A DNA stretch of 64,000 nt from CAISIP01 sp031396205 (GTDB lineage Bacteria; Pseudomonadota; Gammaproteobacteria; Burkholderiales; Burkholderiaceae_C). Shown here in pieces: positions 1 through 8,921 of this stretch. The stretch covers positions 62,001 to 126,000 of the forward strand of contig JANNKH010000103.1 in the NCBI GenBank assembly GCA_031396205.1, written 5' to 3'. Every line of letters begins with the position of its first letter. Within the stretch, counting starts at the first letter, position 1. Under the pieces are notes generated by a model. That model saw nothing but the letters and a program-made list of their open reading frames with translations. It was not told where the DNA came from and did not search any database. Position numbers and translations under genes: made by a program.

Positions 1-351
1 ATGATGCGGGTGGCGCAACGGCGCGGCGTCTACCGGGCTTTGATCACGGCCGATCTGCACCAGACGCTTCCGATGCCCGATGCCGGTTATGGCGGCGCGA
101 TGGGGGCCGGCATCTTCACCCATGGCCATGTCGATGCCCGTTGCCTGGACGAACTGTTCCGGGTGCTCAGGCCGGGCGCGCCGTTTGCGTTCACCGTCAA
201 GCTCGAAGTCTGGGAGTCGCTGGGATTCAAGGACAAGTTGCAGCGCCTGATGGAGTGCGGTGGCATCACGGAACGGGCGTTCACGCATGACCGGCACTAT
301 GACAACTCGGCCCAACCCGACGGGGTGTTCTGTGTGTACCAGCGCGCCTGA
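1..351 (+). CDS. SAM-dependent methyltransferase, C-terminal part (cut by window start)
   Basis: This is the C-terminal half of what looks like a class I SAM-dependent methyltransferase. The segment FTHGHVDARCLDELFRVLRP followed by a beta strand (FAFTVK) is the usual region after the cofactor-binding motifs, where a motif III-like RVLRPGG precedes a strand. The glycine-rich SAM-binding motif I is not in the window, so the gene almost certainly begins upstream and the ATG at base 1 is internal or coincidental. The protein ends with a normal stop at 349-351. The substrate cannot be told from this fragment. Confidence 0.6.
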   Translation: MMRVAQRRGVYRALITADLHQTLPMPDAGYGGAMGAGIFTHGHVDARCLDELFRVLRPGAPFAFTVKLEVWESLGFKDKLQRLMECGGITERAFTHDRHYDNSAQPDGVFCVYQRA

Positions 352-433
352 CGGCGGCGCGCCGGCCTGCGTTGCTGTGTTTGTTAAGCTTGCCCACTGA
401 TCGCATCGCGCTCCAGACAATGGGGCACACACC

Positions 434-811
434 ATGATCCCTTCGACAGAACCCGACGCAACCGGCGCGCCGGTGCGGCGTTTCACCGATCCGGCTTATG
501 TTCCCGTGGCGCAGACCCTGGGCGAACTACGCGAACGCATCGATGCGCTCGATGTGCAGATCGTCGCACTGCTAGCCGAGCGCGCACGCTGCGTGCGCGA
601 CGCCACCCGCTTCAAGCGCGATGCGTTCCAGGTCACCGCGCCGGCGCGCCAGGCCCAGGTGTTTGCGAAGGTGCGCGCCCTGGCGCAGGCGCATGAAGAC
701 CAATTCCCCGGTCTGGCCGATATCCTGGAATCGACCTACCGCACGCTCGTTGCCGGCTTGATCGCCGGCGAAGACCGCTTTTTCCAAGCAACCGAAAGGA
801 TCTCCCCCTGA
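434..811 (+). CDS. Chorismate mutase, AroQ (type II) fold
   Basis: A 125-residue all-helical protein of the chorismate mutase type II family. The diagnostic stretch LRERIDALDVQIVALLAERA is at about residues 32-51, followed by ARCVRDATRFKRD and a C-terminal helix around ILESTYRTLVAGLIAGED. Family members convert chorismate to prephenate; some short members related to PchB act as isochorismate pyruvate lyases, and the sequence alone does not separate the two. No signal peptide is visible, so it is probably cytoplasmic. Its stop overlaps the start of the next gene (ATGA at 808-811), so it is translationally coupled to a periplasmic Bug receptor, an odd pairing. Confidence 0.85.
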   Translation: MIPSTEPDATGAPVRRFTDPAYVPVAQTLGELRERIDALDVQIVALLAERARCVRDATRFKRDAFQVTAPARQAQVFAKVRALAQAHEDQFPGLADILESTYRTLVAGLIAGEDRFFQATERISP

Positions 812-1806
812 TGACTCTCCTGACCTGCAAACCCCTGGCTGCGGCTCTCAAGTGCGCCGCCATCGCGACGCTGGCGCTGGCCAGTGCCAGCGCCTCGGCC
901 CAGTCCGACTGGCCGAACAAGCCGATCCGCATCGTGGTGCCGTATGGCGCCGGTTCGTCGCCCGACGTGATCGCGCGCCTGATGGGCGAGAAACTCAGCG
1001 TCAGGCTGGGCCAGCCAGTGCTGGTCGAGAACCGTGCCGGCGCGGGCGGCAATACCGGTACCGGCGCGGTCGCCAAGTCGGCCGGCGACGGTTATACCTA
1101 TGTCATCAGCACCAATGGCCCGCTGGTCTACAACACGGTGCTGTATACCAATCTCAGCTACGACCCGTTCAAGGAACTGCGCCCGGTGGTGCTGGCCGGC
1201 GGCCAGGCCAATGTGTGCGCGGTGCGCGCCGATTCCGGCATCAACTCGCTCAAGGAACTGGTGGCGGCGATGAAGCAGGAGCCCGGCAAGTTCAACTTTT
1301 CATCCACCGGCGTGGGCAGCCTGTCGCAGCTTGGCGTCGAACTGCTCAAGGTCAAGACCGAGACCTTCGCGGTGCACATTCCCTATGCGTCGTCGCCGCT
1401 GTCGGTGCTGGCGCTGTTGCAGGGAGACGTGCAGTTCGCCTGCGTGCCGGGAGTGGCGGTGATGCCGCATGTGAAAAGCGGCAAGCTGCGCGCGCTGGCG
1501 GTATCGACCGGCAAGCGCAGCACGCTGATGCCCGACATCCCGACCATGAAGGAAGCCGGTTTGCCGGAGATCGAGAACCTGGCCTGGATGGCGCTGATGG
1601 CCCCGAGCAGCACCCCGGACGCGATCGTGCAGCGCATGAACCAGGAGATCAACACCATCCTGGCGATGCCCGACGTGAAGGAAAAACTCAACGCGGCGTT
1701 CATGGAGCCGATCGGCGGCTCGACACAGGATCTGGCCAACTTCATGCAGACCGAACTGCGCGTGATGACGCCGGTGATCAAGCGTACCGGGGTCAAGGTC
1801 GACTGA
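811..1806 (+). CDS. Bug/TctC family periplasmic solute receptor (orphan)
   Basis: A 331-residue extracytoplasmic receptor of the Bug (TctC) family. A signal peptide occupies about residues 1-30 and ends at ASASAQ. The family hallmark WPNKPIRIVVPYGAGSSPDV follows directly, then the conserved ENRAGAGGNTGTGAVAKS segment. Such proteins bind small carboxylates and often work with TctAB membrane proteins, but here no tctA or tctB adjoins. It overlaps the chorismate mutase stop by four bases. Burkholderiales carry many orphan Bug receptors and the ligand cannot be read from sequence. A link to an aromatic or keto acid is suggested only by the coupling. Confidence 0.88.
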   Translation: MTLLTCKPLAAALKCAAIATLALASASASAQSDWPNKPIRIVVPYGAGSSPDVIARLMGEKLSVRLGQPVLVENRAGAGGNTGTGAVAKSAGDGYTYVISTNGPLVYNTVLYTNLSYDPFKELRPVVLAGGQANVCAVRADSGINSLKELVAAMKQEPGKFNFSSTGVGSLSQLGVELLKVKTETFAVHIPYASSPLSVLALLQGDVQFACVPGVAVMPHVKSGKLRALAVSTGKRSTLMPDIPTMKEAGLPEIENLAWMALMAPSSTPDAIVQRMNQEINTILAMPDVKEKLNAAFMEPIGGSTQDLANFMQTELRVMTPVIKRTGVKVD

Positions 1807-1865
1807 GGTCGACAGGCTCGGCGCCGCATCGGCCGGCGTCGGTTGACCGGGCGGCACGGCCGGGT

Positions 1866-2528
1866 TCAGCGTAACCGTGCCAGAGTCAGCCCATCGCTGA
1901 AAGGCAGCAGCGACAAATCGACGCGTTCGTCGCGATGCAGTTTGCGGTTCAGCGCCTGCAGCGCGGCGGTATCGGCATCTGACGAGACGCCTAGCGCGAC
2001 CTTGCCGCCCCACAGCGTGTTGTCGATCGCGATCAGTCCGCCTGGGCGCACCAGGCGCAGGCAGCGTTCGTAGTAGGCGTCGTAGCCGGTTTTGTCGGCA
2101 TCGATGAACGCAAAGTCATAACCCGCGGATTCGCCCGCGGCCAGACGTGCGTCCAGCGTCGTCAATGCCGGCGCCAGCTGCAGGTTGATCTTGTGTGCCA
2201 CACCGGCCTGGTCCCAAAACGGTTTGCCTACCCGCGTGTATTCGTCGCTGATGTCGCACGCGAGCAACCGGCCATCATCGGGCAGGGCCAGCGCCACGGC
2301 CAGCGCGCTGTAGCCGGTGAAAACGCCAATCTCGATGGTGTTGCGCGCTCCCAGCAACTTGACCAGCATGGCCATGAATTGGCCCTGTTCAGGTGCGATC
2401 TGCATGCCGGCATGCGGATGGTCGCGCGTGGCTGCGCGCAAAGCAGTCTGCGCCGGATGCTCGCGCAGTGAATGGTCGAGCACGTATTGGTAGAGCGTGT
2501 CGGTCAGTTGCAGCGTTCGCAAAGCCAT
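1866..2528 (-). CDS. Class I SAM-dependent O-methyltransferase (COMT-like)
   Basis: A 220-residue O-methyltransferase of the family that includes catechol and caffeoyl-CoA O-methyltransferases. Motif I IEIGVFTGYSALAVAL is the SAM-binding loop; LLACDIS carries the acidic residue for the ribose; FAFIDADKTGYDAYYE holds the Asp expected to bind the divalent cation; and GGLIAIDNTLWGGKV matches the conserved post-barrel segment. The ATG at 2526-2528 is preceded by GAGGAG at a good distance, which fixes the start. It lies 11 bases behind a broken aspartoacylase-like gene on the same strand and was probably its operon partner. The acceptor substrate is unknown. Confidence 0.9.
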   Translation of the reverse strand: MALRTLQLTDTLYQYVLDHSLREHPAQTALRAATRDHPHAGMQIAPEQGQFMAMLVKLLGARNTIEIGVFTGYSALAVALALPDDGRLLACDISDEYTRVGKPFWDQAGVAHKINLQLAPALTTLDARLAAGESAGYDFAFIDADKTGYDAYYERCLRLVRPGGLIAIDNTLWGGKVALGVSSDADTAALQALNRKLHRDERVDLSLLPFSDGLTLARLR

Positions 2529-2539
2529 GCGTTTGCTCC

Positions 2540-3218
2540 TCAGGCCAGTGGCCGGGTCAGGTAGACGCCCTCGCGCCCGAAGATCGCAGTGCGCGCCGGC
2601 ATGAAGATGGTGCAATCGTCGCACGGCGTGCGGAGCTCCAGCTCGCCGTCGGTGGCAATGAGTTCGTCCCTGGCAGAGGTCTCGAACCCGATCACTGGCC
2701 GCGTGAAGGCGAAATCGGTGCTGGCGATGACATGGGTGCGCAGCAATGGAAAACGCTGCCGCGCCTCGGGTTGCGCCGGCGCGCCGACGGCGGGGCGATC
2801 GACAAGTCCGAAATGGGCCAGGAAATCCATCGCCACGCCAACCGCAAGGTCGCCCGATACCTGCCTGAAATGCTGGCCGCATTTGACCACCAGTGCTGCG
2901 CCGGGGCCGTCGTCCTGCCCGTGCAGACCATGCTGCATCAGCGGCGTACCCGAACCCAGACCGTTAACTTTCGTAGGCCTGGACATTGGCGAAACTCACG
3001 GTCAGCGTGCCGATCTTCGGGCGCACATTGCCGCCCGGCAGGTGGCAAGCGGCCACCATGCCGCAAAACTCGTTGCCGTGCGTCAGCGCATTGACCATCA
3101 CGTGCGGGTCGGCGCGTCCGGAGTCAAGGCGGTGCACATAGTCGATGCCGGTATTGCCGGCACGGTAGGCGGCGAGGTCGCGCGGAAGAACTTCGAAGGC
3201 GATAGGGTGGTCTGGCAT
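2540..3218 (-). pseudogene. Succinylglutamate desuccinylase/aspartoacylase family gene, broken by internal deletion and frameshift
   Basis: Two overlapping reading frames together resemble one zinc-dependent amidohydrolase. The first (3218 down to 2964) gives the N-terminus with the zinc-binding NALTHGNEFCGM and GTLTVSFANVQAYES, then stops. The second (to 2540, another frame) resumes with TPLMQHGLHGQDDGPGAALV and KCGQHF, which belongs to the later part of the family. The expected middle, with the DLNR-type arginine segment and the DLHS zinc-ligand motif, is absent. The sum is about 225 residues where this family usually has over 300. A deletion of roughly 60-80 codons with loss of frame is the simplest reading. 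The product should be inactive. Confidence 0.75.
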
Positions 3219-3423
3219 GGCATGGGCGCAGGAATGGGAACGCCGTCAGTCTATGCGGCTGCGCGACGCAACGGCGCAATCCCGACCTGCAGGCTGCCGG
3301 CGCCCCATGGGCCCGCACAATCGTCATACGATACTATGGTACACCCTAATATTCAGGGTCGGTGAACGCGGTTAGATTGGTGGGTCCGGGTTGTCTTGAC
3401 CCGTCTTTCACAGGAGGCCTTCC

Positions 3424-4416
3424 ATGTTCAATCGCTCACGCCGCACCCTTGTTGCCCGCGTCGCCGGTATCGCCGCCGGTCTGGCCCTGGTGGCCGCCGC
3501 CTTGCCCACCGCCGCGCAAAGCTACCCGACCCGTCCGATCACGATGGTTTGCCCCTGGGGCGCCGGTGGTGGTACGGATGCCACCGCCCGCATCGTCGCC
3601 AGCCTGCTCGAAAAGGAACTCGGCCAACCGGTGACGGTGGTCAACCGCACCGGCGGCAGCGGCGTGGTGGGGCATTCAGCGATTGCAGCCGCCGCACCGG
3701 ACGGCTACACCATCGGCGTAGCCACGGTTGAAATTGGCATGATGCACTGGCAGGGCCTGACCGAACTCACCGGCACCTCCTACACCCCGATCGGCCTGGT
3801 CAACGCCGACCCGGCCGGTGTGCAGGTGCGCGCCGACTCGCCCTACAAATCGGTCAATGAGCTGATCGCCGCGATCAAGGCCAACCCCGGCAAGCTCAAG
3901 GCGTCGGGTACCGGACAGGGCGGCATCTGGCACCTGGCCATCGCTGGCCTGTTGCGTGACCAGAAGATCGACCCGGCAACCTTGCCCTGGGTGCCGAGCA
4001 ATGGCGCGGCACCCGGCCTGCAGGACATGATCGCCGGCGGCGTCGACGTGGCCCCGGTGTCGCTGCCGGAGTCGCGTTCACTGATCGATTCGGGCAAGGT
4101 GCGCAGCCTGGCCATCATGTCGGATGAACCGTCGACGCTGTACCCCAACGTGCCCACGCTCAAAAAGGCCATCGGCAGCGACTGGTCGATGGCGGCCTGG
4201 CGCGGCATCGTCGCGCCCAAGGGAATCCCCGCCGATGTGCGCGACAAACTGGCTGCCGCGATCAAGAAGATCGCTGCGGGCAAGGAGTTCAATGAATTCA
4301 TGTCCAAGCAAGGCTATGGCGTGATCTACAAGTCTCCCGATGATTTCGCCAAGTTCATGGCCAAGTCCGATACCGAACTGGGTGCCACGATGAAGGCGGT
4401 TGGCCTGGTCAAATAA
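3424..4416 (+). CDS. tctC: Tripartite tricarboxylate transporter receptor TctC (Bug family)
   Basis: A 330-residue periplasmic receptor. The signal peptide runs to about residue 31 (LPTAAQS). The family block YPTRPITMVCPWGAGGGTDA follows, then VNRTGGSGVVGHSAIAAAAP. It is the first gene of a complete tctCBA set, with tctB 37 bases downstream and tctA after that, so this receptor probably delivers a carboxylate ligand (citrate-like or another di/tricarboxylate) to TctAB. AGGAGG at 3412-3417 gives a good start. The 205 bases upstream are relatively AT-rich near 3325-3360 and probably hold the promoter. Confidence 0.9.
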   Translation: MFNRSRRTLVARVAGIAAGLALVAAALPTAAQSYPTRPITMVCPWGAGGGTDATARIVASLLEKELGQPVTVVNRTGGSGVVGHSAIAAAAPDGYTIGVATVEIGMMHWQGLTELTGTSYTPIGLVNADPAGVQVRADSPYKSVNELIAAIKANPGKLKASGTGQGGIWHLAIAGLLRDQKIDPATLPWVPSNGAAPGLQDMIAGGVDVAPVSLPESRSLIDSGKVRSLAIMSDEPSTLYPNVPTLKKAIGSDWSMAAWRGIVAPKGIPADVRDKLAAAIKKIAAGKEFNEFMSKQGYGVIYKSPDDFAKFMAKSDTELGATMKAVGLVK

Positions 4417-4453
4417 GGCTGCTTTACCCTGCACTGATGCCAAGTACCGGCGA

Positions 4454-4927
4454 ATGAAGCTCAACGACGCAGTATTCGGCCTGCTGCTCCTGATCCTGGG
4501 CTTGACCGTACTGGCCATCGTGCAGGATTACCCCAAGATCCCCGGGCAACAGGTCGGACCGGCCCTGTTCCCCGGACTGATCGCGGTGGGCCTGTGTGCG
4601 GGCGGGCTGATCCTGCTGGCGCGTGGCTGGCGCGCACGTGCGACGGCGTCGTGGCTGGTCTGGGACGACTGGATGCGCTCGCCACGCCATGGGCTGGCAC
4701 TGGCGGTGCTGATCGGTTCGGTGCTGTTCTACATCCTGGTGTCGCAGTGGCTGGGTTTCCTGATCAGCGCGGTGCTGGTTCTCACGGCGCTGTTCCGGGT
4801 GCTGCAACTGCCACTGCGGCGCTCGGTGCTGGTCGCCGTGGTGGCCACGCTGGTGATCCATTTCGCCTTCTACAAATTGCTCCGCGTCCCGCTGCCCTGG
4901 GGTGTGCTGACGCCGTATGCATGGTGA
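4454..4927 (+). CDS. tctB: Tripartite tricarboxylate transporter small membrane subunit TctB
   Basis: A 157-residue four-helix membrane protein. Helices are visible at AVFGLLLLILGLTVLAIV, ALFPGLIAVGLCAGGLILL, LALAVLIGSVLFYILV and the pair LGFLISAVLVLTAL plus VLVAVVATLVIHFAF. The conserved GPALFPGLIA segment after helix 1 is typical of TctB. The ATG at 4454 gives the normal TctB start (MKLNDAVFG) and lies between tctC and tctA. TctB is the small, poorly conserved subunit that pairs with TctA. Confidence 0.88.
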   Translation: MKLNDAVFGLLLLILGLTVLAIVQDYPKIPGQQVGPALFPGLIAVGLCAGGLILLARGWRARATASWLVWDDWMRSPRHGLALAVLIGSVLFYILVSQWLGFLISAVLVLTALFRVLQLPLRRSVLVAVVATLVIHFAFYKLLRVPLPWGVLTPYAW

Positions 4928-4970
4928 TGCCATGGCCCGTGTGGCCAATCTGAGAGTGGATTGACGAGCG

Positions 4971-6464
4971 ATGCTTGACGCCGTCTTCCTGGCCTTGGGC
5001 ATGGTGTTGGATCCCTACACCCTGATGGTGATGGTGATCGCCGCCTGTTACGGCCTGTTCGTTGGCGCGGTGCCCGGGCTGACGGCCACCATGGCCACCG
5101 CGCTGCTCGTGCCGGTGACATTCTTCATGGCGCCGATACCTGCAGTGGCGGCCATCGTTACGGCCACGGCGATGGCCATTTTTTCGGGTGACATACCCGG
5201 TTGCCTGCTACGCATTCCCGGCACCCCCGCCTCTGCCGCCTACACCGACGAGGCCTATGCCATGACCCGCAAGGGCCGGGCTGAAGAAGCGCTGGGCGCC
5301 AGCCTGGTGTTTTCGGCCGTCGGTGGCCTGTTTGGCACGGCGGTGCTGATCGTCGCGGCGCCGGCCCTGGCCGAGTTCGCATCGCGCTTCAGTTCATTCG
5401 AGTATTTCTGGCTGGTGCTGCTGGGCCTGACCTGCGCGGTGTTCATCACCTCGTCGCAACCGGTCAAGGGCCTGATCACGCTGTTCCTGGGGCTGCTGGT
5501 GGCCTGTGTCGGGCTCGGCAACCCGGCCGGCTTTCCGCGTTTTACCTTCGGCAACATCGAGACCATGGCCGGCATCGGCATGATTCCGATGATGATCGGC
5601 ATGTTCGCGTTCTCCGAGATCATCCGGTACGTGGTCGATACCAAACCGCCAGGCGAGATCGTGGTGGAAAAAGTCGGTAACGTACTCAGGGGCCAGTGGC
5701 AACTGGCCAAGAAATATCCAGTTCAGATTCTGCGCGGCAGCGCCCTGGGCACGGCCGTTGGCGCGTTGCCGGGCGCGGGTGCGGACATCGCGGCCTGGAT
5801 GTCCTATGCGATGAGTAAAAAATTCTCGCGCGAGCCGGATAAATTCGGTACCGGCCACGTCGAAGGCATCGTCGAATCCGGCGCGGCCAACAACAGCGCG
5901 CTGGCCGGTGCCTGGATACCAGCGCTGGTGTTCGGCATTCCAGGGGATTCGATCACGGCCATCGTCATCGGCGTGCTCTACATGAAGAACATGAACCCGG
6001 GCCCGTCGCTGTTCACCACCACCCCGCAAAACATCTATGCGGTGTTCCTGGTCTTCATCCTGGCCAACCTGCTCATGATTCCGCTGGGTATCTTGTGCAT
6101 CAAGGCGGCGCGGCGCATCCTCAAGGTGCCGCGCAACATCCTGATGCCGGTGATCCTGCTGTTCTGCATGGTCGGCACGTTTGCCATCAACAACACGCTG
6201 TTCGGGGTCGGTGTGATGCTGGTGGCCGGCATCGTAGCCTATGTGCTGGAGGCCAATGAATTCCCGATTGCGCCGGCAATCCTGGGTGTGGTGCTCGGCG
6301 GCATGCTGGAAGAAAACTTCATCACCTCGATGATCAAGGCCGACGGCAACATGCTGGCGTTTTTCTCGCGGCCCATCGCCGCGACGCTGGCGGTGGTGAC
6401 GATACTGGTGTGGACCACGCCGATGCTGCTCGGCCTGCTGCGCCGTCGCACGCTGGCGGCCTGA
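4971..6464 (+). CDS. tctA: Tripartite tricarboxylate transporter large permease TctA
   Basis: A 497-residue polytopic permease, the usual TctA length. The diagnostic GAVPGLTATMATALLVPVTF is near the N-terminus, followed by GDIPGCLLRIPGTPASAAY and the repeat GALPGAGADIAAWMSYAMSK, and later FGIPGDSITAIVIG. These glycine/proline-rich loops occur in two inverted halves and are the family signature. It moves the solute delivered by TctC, driven by an ion gradient. It is last in the tctCBA operon, and the convergent ChaN-like gene ends ten bases beyond its stop. Confidence 0.93.
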   Translation: MLDAVFLALGMVLDPYTLMVMVIAACYGLFVGAVPGLTATMATALLVPVTFFMAPIPAVAAIVTATAMAIFSGDIPGCLLRIPGTPASAAYTDEAYAMTRKGRAEEALGASLVFSAVGGLFGTAVLIVAAPALAEFASRFSSFEYFWLVLLGLTCAVFITSSQPVKGLITLFLGLLVACVGLGNPAGFPRFTFGNIETMAGIGMIPMMIGMFAFSEIIRYVVDTKPPGEIVVEKVGNVLRGQWQLAKKYPVQILRGSALGTAVGALPGAGADIAAWMSYAMSKKFSREPDKFGTGHVEGIVESGAANNSALAGAWIPALVFGIPGDSITAIVIGVLYMKNMNPGPSLFTTTPQNIYAVFLVFILANLLMIPLGILCIKAARRILKVPRNILMPVILLFCMVGTFAINNTLFGVGVMLVAGIVAYVLEANEFPIAPAILGVVLGGMLEENFITSMIKADGNMLAFFSRPIAATLAVVTILVWTTPMLLGLLRRRTLAA

Positions 6465-6473
6465 ATTCGCGAC

Positions 6474-7286
6474 TCAGCGCTTGAGCTGCTGCGCCAGTTC
6501 CGCGCAATGGTCGCGCGGCGGCACGGCGCGGGTACGCCACACCATGTCGGCTTTCGCCATCGTCGCGGTGTTGGCGTCGCCCGCGATTGCCAGCACGGTC
6601 CGCACGCGCAGATGGGGCGGCAAATGGGTCGGCACCCCGAGCTCGGGCGTGACATGGCCGCCGCCGGCCACCAGCAATACGATCTTGCCCGGAACCACTG
6701 CCCCGGCTACCGCTGCCGCCATGCTGGCATCACGCGCCAGCTGGATCCGCACCATCGGCATCAGCCGCTCGGCCGGCAGCATGTCGCAGTGGCCGATGCG
6801 GATCGCCTCGCGCTGCCGCTCCAGCGCCGCGGCAGCGAGATGGTTGTCAAACTGCGTGTCGGCCATGGCGGGTCGCATCGCCGCGCGCGCCAGGTTGGCG
6901 CCCAGCACCGGTACGCCCTGGCGCACTGCCGCCATCACTACCGGGGCATAACGCTCCCAGGGCCAGCCGGCATCGTTCCAGCGTAACGCGTCCTGCACCT
7001 GGCGCGGCGTCGCGTCGGGCGCCAGGTTTGCCGTGCCGTTGCCACGCTCGGCCATCTCCAGCACCAGCGCGGCGAGTTGGCGGCGCTGCGCGAGCGCATC
7101 GACGAAACCGCGTTGCAGTATCTGGTGGGCCGGCGCATCATGTTGCTCACCCAACAAAATGGCGTCGGCTGGAAGCAGTTCGCCGAGCCGCTCGTCGACC
7201 TGAGACGCGGTGCTGGCACAGGCGGTCAGCACAACGGCCAGCAGCGCAGGCCCCGCGACCCGACCTGCGGTGCCGGCGTACGACAT
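6474..7286 (-). CDS. ChaN-like (haem-binding uptake, Tiki superfamily) lipoprotein
   Basis: About 270 residues starting at ATG 7286; a TTG six codons upstream is possible. A hydrophobic N-terminus ends in VVLTACAST, a lipobox placing the protein on a membrane. The body carries ChaN family features: AILLGEQHDAPAHQILQ, a later ALVLEMAERG, and IVLLVAGGGHV near the C-terminus. The family was named for Campylobacter ChaN, proposed to bind haem at the outer membrane. Its relatives in the Tiki/EreA superfamily share the E-H metal or ligand site. It converges on tctA with a nine-base gap. The function here is inferred from family only. Confidence 0.82.
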   Translation of the reverse strand: MSYAGTAGRVAGPALLAVVLTACASTASQVDERLGELLPADAILLGEQHDAPAHQILQRGFVDALAQRRQLAALVLEMAERGNGTANLAPDATPRQVQDALRWNDAGWPWERYAPVVMAAVRQGVPVLGANLARAAMRPAMADTQFDNHLAAAALERQREAIRIGHCDMLPAERLMPMVRIQLARDASMAAAVAGAVVPGKIVLLVAGGGHVTPELGVPTHLPPHLRVRTVLAIAGDANTATMAKADMVWRTRAVPPRDHCAELAQQLKR

Positions 7287-7323
7287 ACGCGTGTGCAGGT
7301 TCAAGACCGGCCTGCTTCTCGGC

Positions 7324-7641
7324 TCAGTGCATCACGACCGGGTTTTGCGCCAGGCTGGCGTAACCCTCGAGCGTGTCTTCCACTTCTTCCTGGGTTGGCG
7401 TGCTGCTCTGCCAGGCGATGATCTGCTGCTGGAACAACTCGGCCCAGGAGCCGTCGAGATAGATCTCCTTGCCGGCGCGCTTGTCGATGATGTCAAAGCC
7501 GTGGCGCGGCAGGATGTGCACGACCGGCTGCGCCACATCTGCCGCTGCCTGGCCCGGGCCAGCATCATGTACTGGCGGCTCGGTTGCATTGGCCAGCACA
7601 TGGGTCACGTTGAAGGTGTCGGAGTCGTACAGAATATGCAT
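7324..7641 (-). CDS. DUF3567 family protein (Burkholderiales-conserved)
   Basis: A 105-residue soluble protein. Its second half, GFDIIDKRAGKEIYLDG, then TQEEVEDTLEGYASLAQNPV, matches the DUF3567 family, which is widely conserved in Burkholderiales and has no established function. The usual family length is nearer 85; here an extra alanine- and proline-rich segment (about residues 19-45) follows the N-terminal strand. It sits alone between the ChaN-like and DUF3108 genes on the same strand. Confidence 0.8.
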   Translation of the reverse strand: MHILYDSDTFNVTHVLANATEPPVHDAGPGQAAADVAQPVVHILPRHGFDIIDKRAGKEIYLDGSWAELFQQQIIAWQSSTPTQEEVEDTLEGYASLAQNPVVMH

Positions 7642-7732
7642 GGTGCGATTGTCCAGTAACGGGAATTACCCTGTAGCTGGCATCGTTTCACCCGTTTTCA
7701 AGCGCTGGCATCGCCGGCCCATGGCGCGACGG

Positions 7733-8917
7733 TCACGGCGGACTCGATGACTTCCATTGCTGGTCCAGGAAGTCACCGTTCTCCAGCGTGATCTTGATGC
7801 GTGCCGGAAGAAACGCCAGCTCGGGTGCCAGCCATAGCTCGACAGTCTGCCCATAGTCCTTGTTCGGCTTGCGCACCAGCTTGAGTGCTGGTACCTGGCC
7901 ACCGGGCAGGTTCAGCATCTCTTCCTTCTCCACCTTGAAGATCCAGAACTCCGCGTCCCGCGGCCCTGCCGTCTGGATGGCCACCGTGGTGCCTACTGGA
8001 AATTCCAATGGGTCCCCTGCCACCAGCGAGGCAAGTTGCGCGAAGATGCTCAATTGATCTTGTGCGCCAGGCAGGAGATCGGCCGGCGGCGTGTTGCCGC
8101 TGAATGTGATGCGGCCAAGTTGGCGATCGAAATGGGCCGCGCGTTCGGAGTGGAACTTGTCCGAATAGCGCGTCGGCGCCAGGCCGTCATGGCTGATCTT
8201 CCCGGCACTGGACAAGACCCGCTTGCCAATAATCCAGTCGCCCAACTCCATCCGCATGTCGTAGCTCGCGCCGTCCTGCAACCAGACCAGGCTGCCCATG
8301 GCCTTGTAATTGAGCCGATTGCGTTGACCGACCGCGTCGAAATAGAGCCGGACCGATCCCGGGACGGTGTAGGGACGGGTGGCCACTCGGGGCTGTGGCT
8401 CGGGCTCCATTTGTGCCGGGACCGCGGCCACCGCAGCGCTGGCGGGAACTGCAGCGGCGATTGCCGCATCGGAGGTCTTGGTGACCGGTGCCGGAGTTGC
8501 CGCCACGGCCGGGGGTTCTTCTGGCTCAGACCTGATCGGAGCGACCGGTGGCATCGCCATCGCAATGGGCGCCGCTGGTTCAGGCACGTCGAGCGGCGTT
8601 TGCGATGGCGCAGACGCCCGGGTGGCAGCGGACATCACGCCATCGCTTCTGGCGCGCGGACCGGGAGCCGGTTCGGGTCTGGGTCGAGGGGCGACCGTGA
8701 CCGGGCGCCGGGGCAGTGCGCGCGACTGCGCAGGCGCTGTCTTGATCTCTACGCTGCGAATCGAGAACACGCGGGGCGACAGCCGCTCAGGCGCGTCCAG
8801 GCTCAGTGAGACGCTGCGCACCACCAGCATATGCGCCACGACGACTGCGACGCCCAGCATGAGCATGGCGCGCGGTGGTATTGCTGCCGGTGCCTTGTGC
8901 CGCGCGCTAGCCGGCAT
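7733..8917 (-). CDS. DUF3108 domain protein with N-terminal membrane anchor and Pro/Ala-rich linker
   Basis: A 394-residue protein. A single N-terminal membrane segment (about residues 16-33, AMLMLGVAVVVAHMLVV) is followed by some 150 residues rich in proline and alanine, which could span the periplasm. The globular domain (about 180-390) has GSVRLYFDAVGQRNRLNYKA, ELGDWIIGKRVLSSAGKISH, PTRYSDKFHSERAAHFDR and VELWLAPELAFLPARIKI, typical of DUF3108. Members are often found with purine or methyltransferase genes and have no agreed function. Its start is only four bases beyond the stop of the truncated IclR gene, so the two share a transcript. Confidence 0.78.
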   Translation of the reverse strand: MPASARHKAPAAIPPRAMLMLGVAVVVAHMLVVRSVSLSLDAPERLSPRVFSIRSVEIKTAPAQSRALPRRPVTVAPRPRPEPAPGPRARSDGVMSAATRASAPSQTPLDVPEPAAPIAMAMPPVAPIRSEPEEPPAVAATPAPVTKTSDAAIAAAVPASAAVAAVPAQMEPEPQPRVATRPYTVPGSVRLYFDAVGQRNRLNYKAMGSLVWLQDGASYDMRMELGDWIIGKRVLSSAGKISHDGLAPTRYSDKFHSERAAHFDRQLGRITFSGNTPPADLLPGAQDQLSIFAQLASLVAGDPLEFPVGTTVAIQTAGPRDAEFWIFKVEKEEMLNLPGGQVPALKLVRKPNKDYGQTVELWLAPELAFLPARIKITLENGDFLDQQWKSSSPP

Positions 8918-8921
8918 GGCC

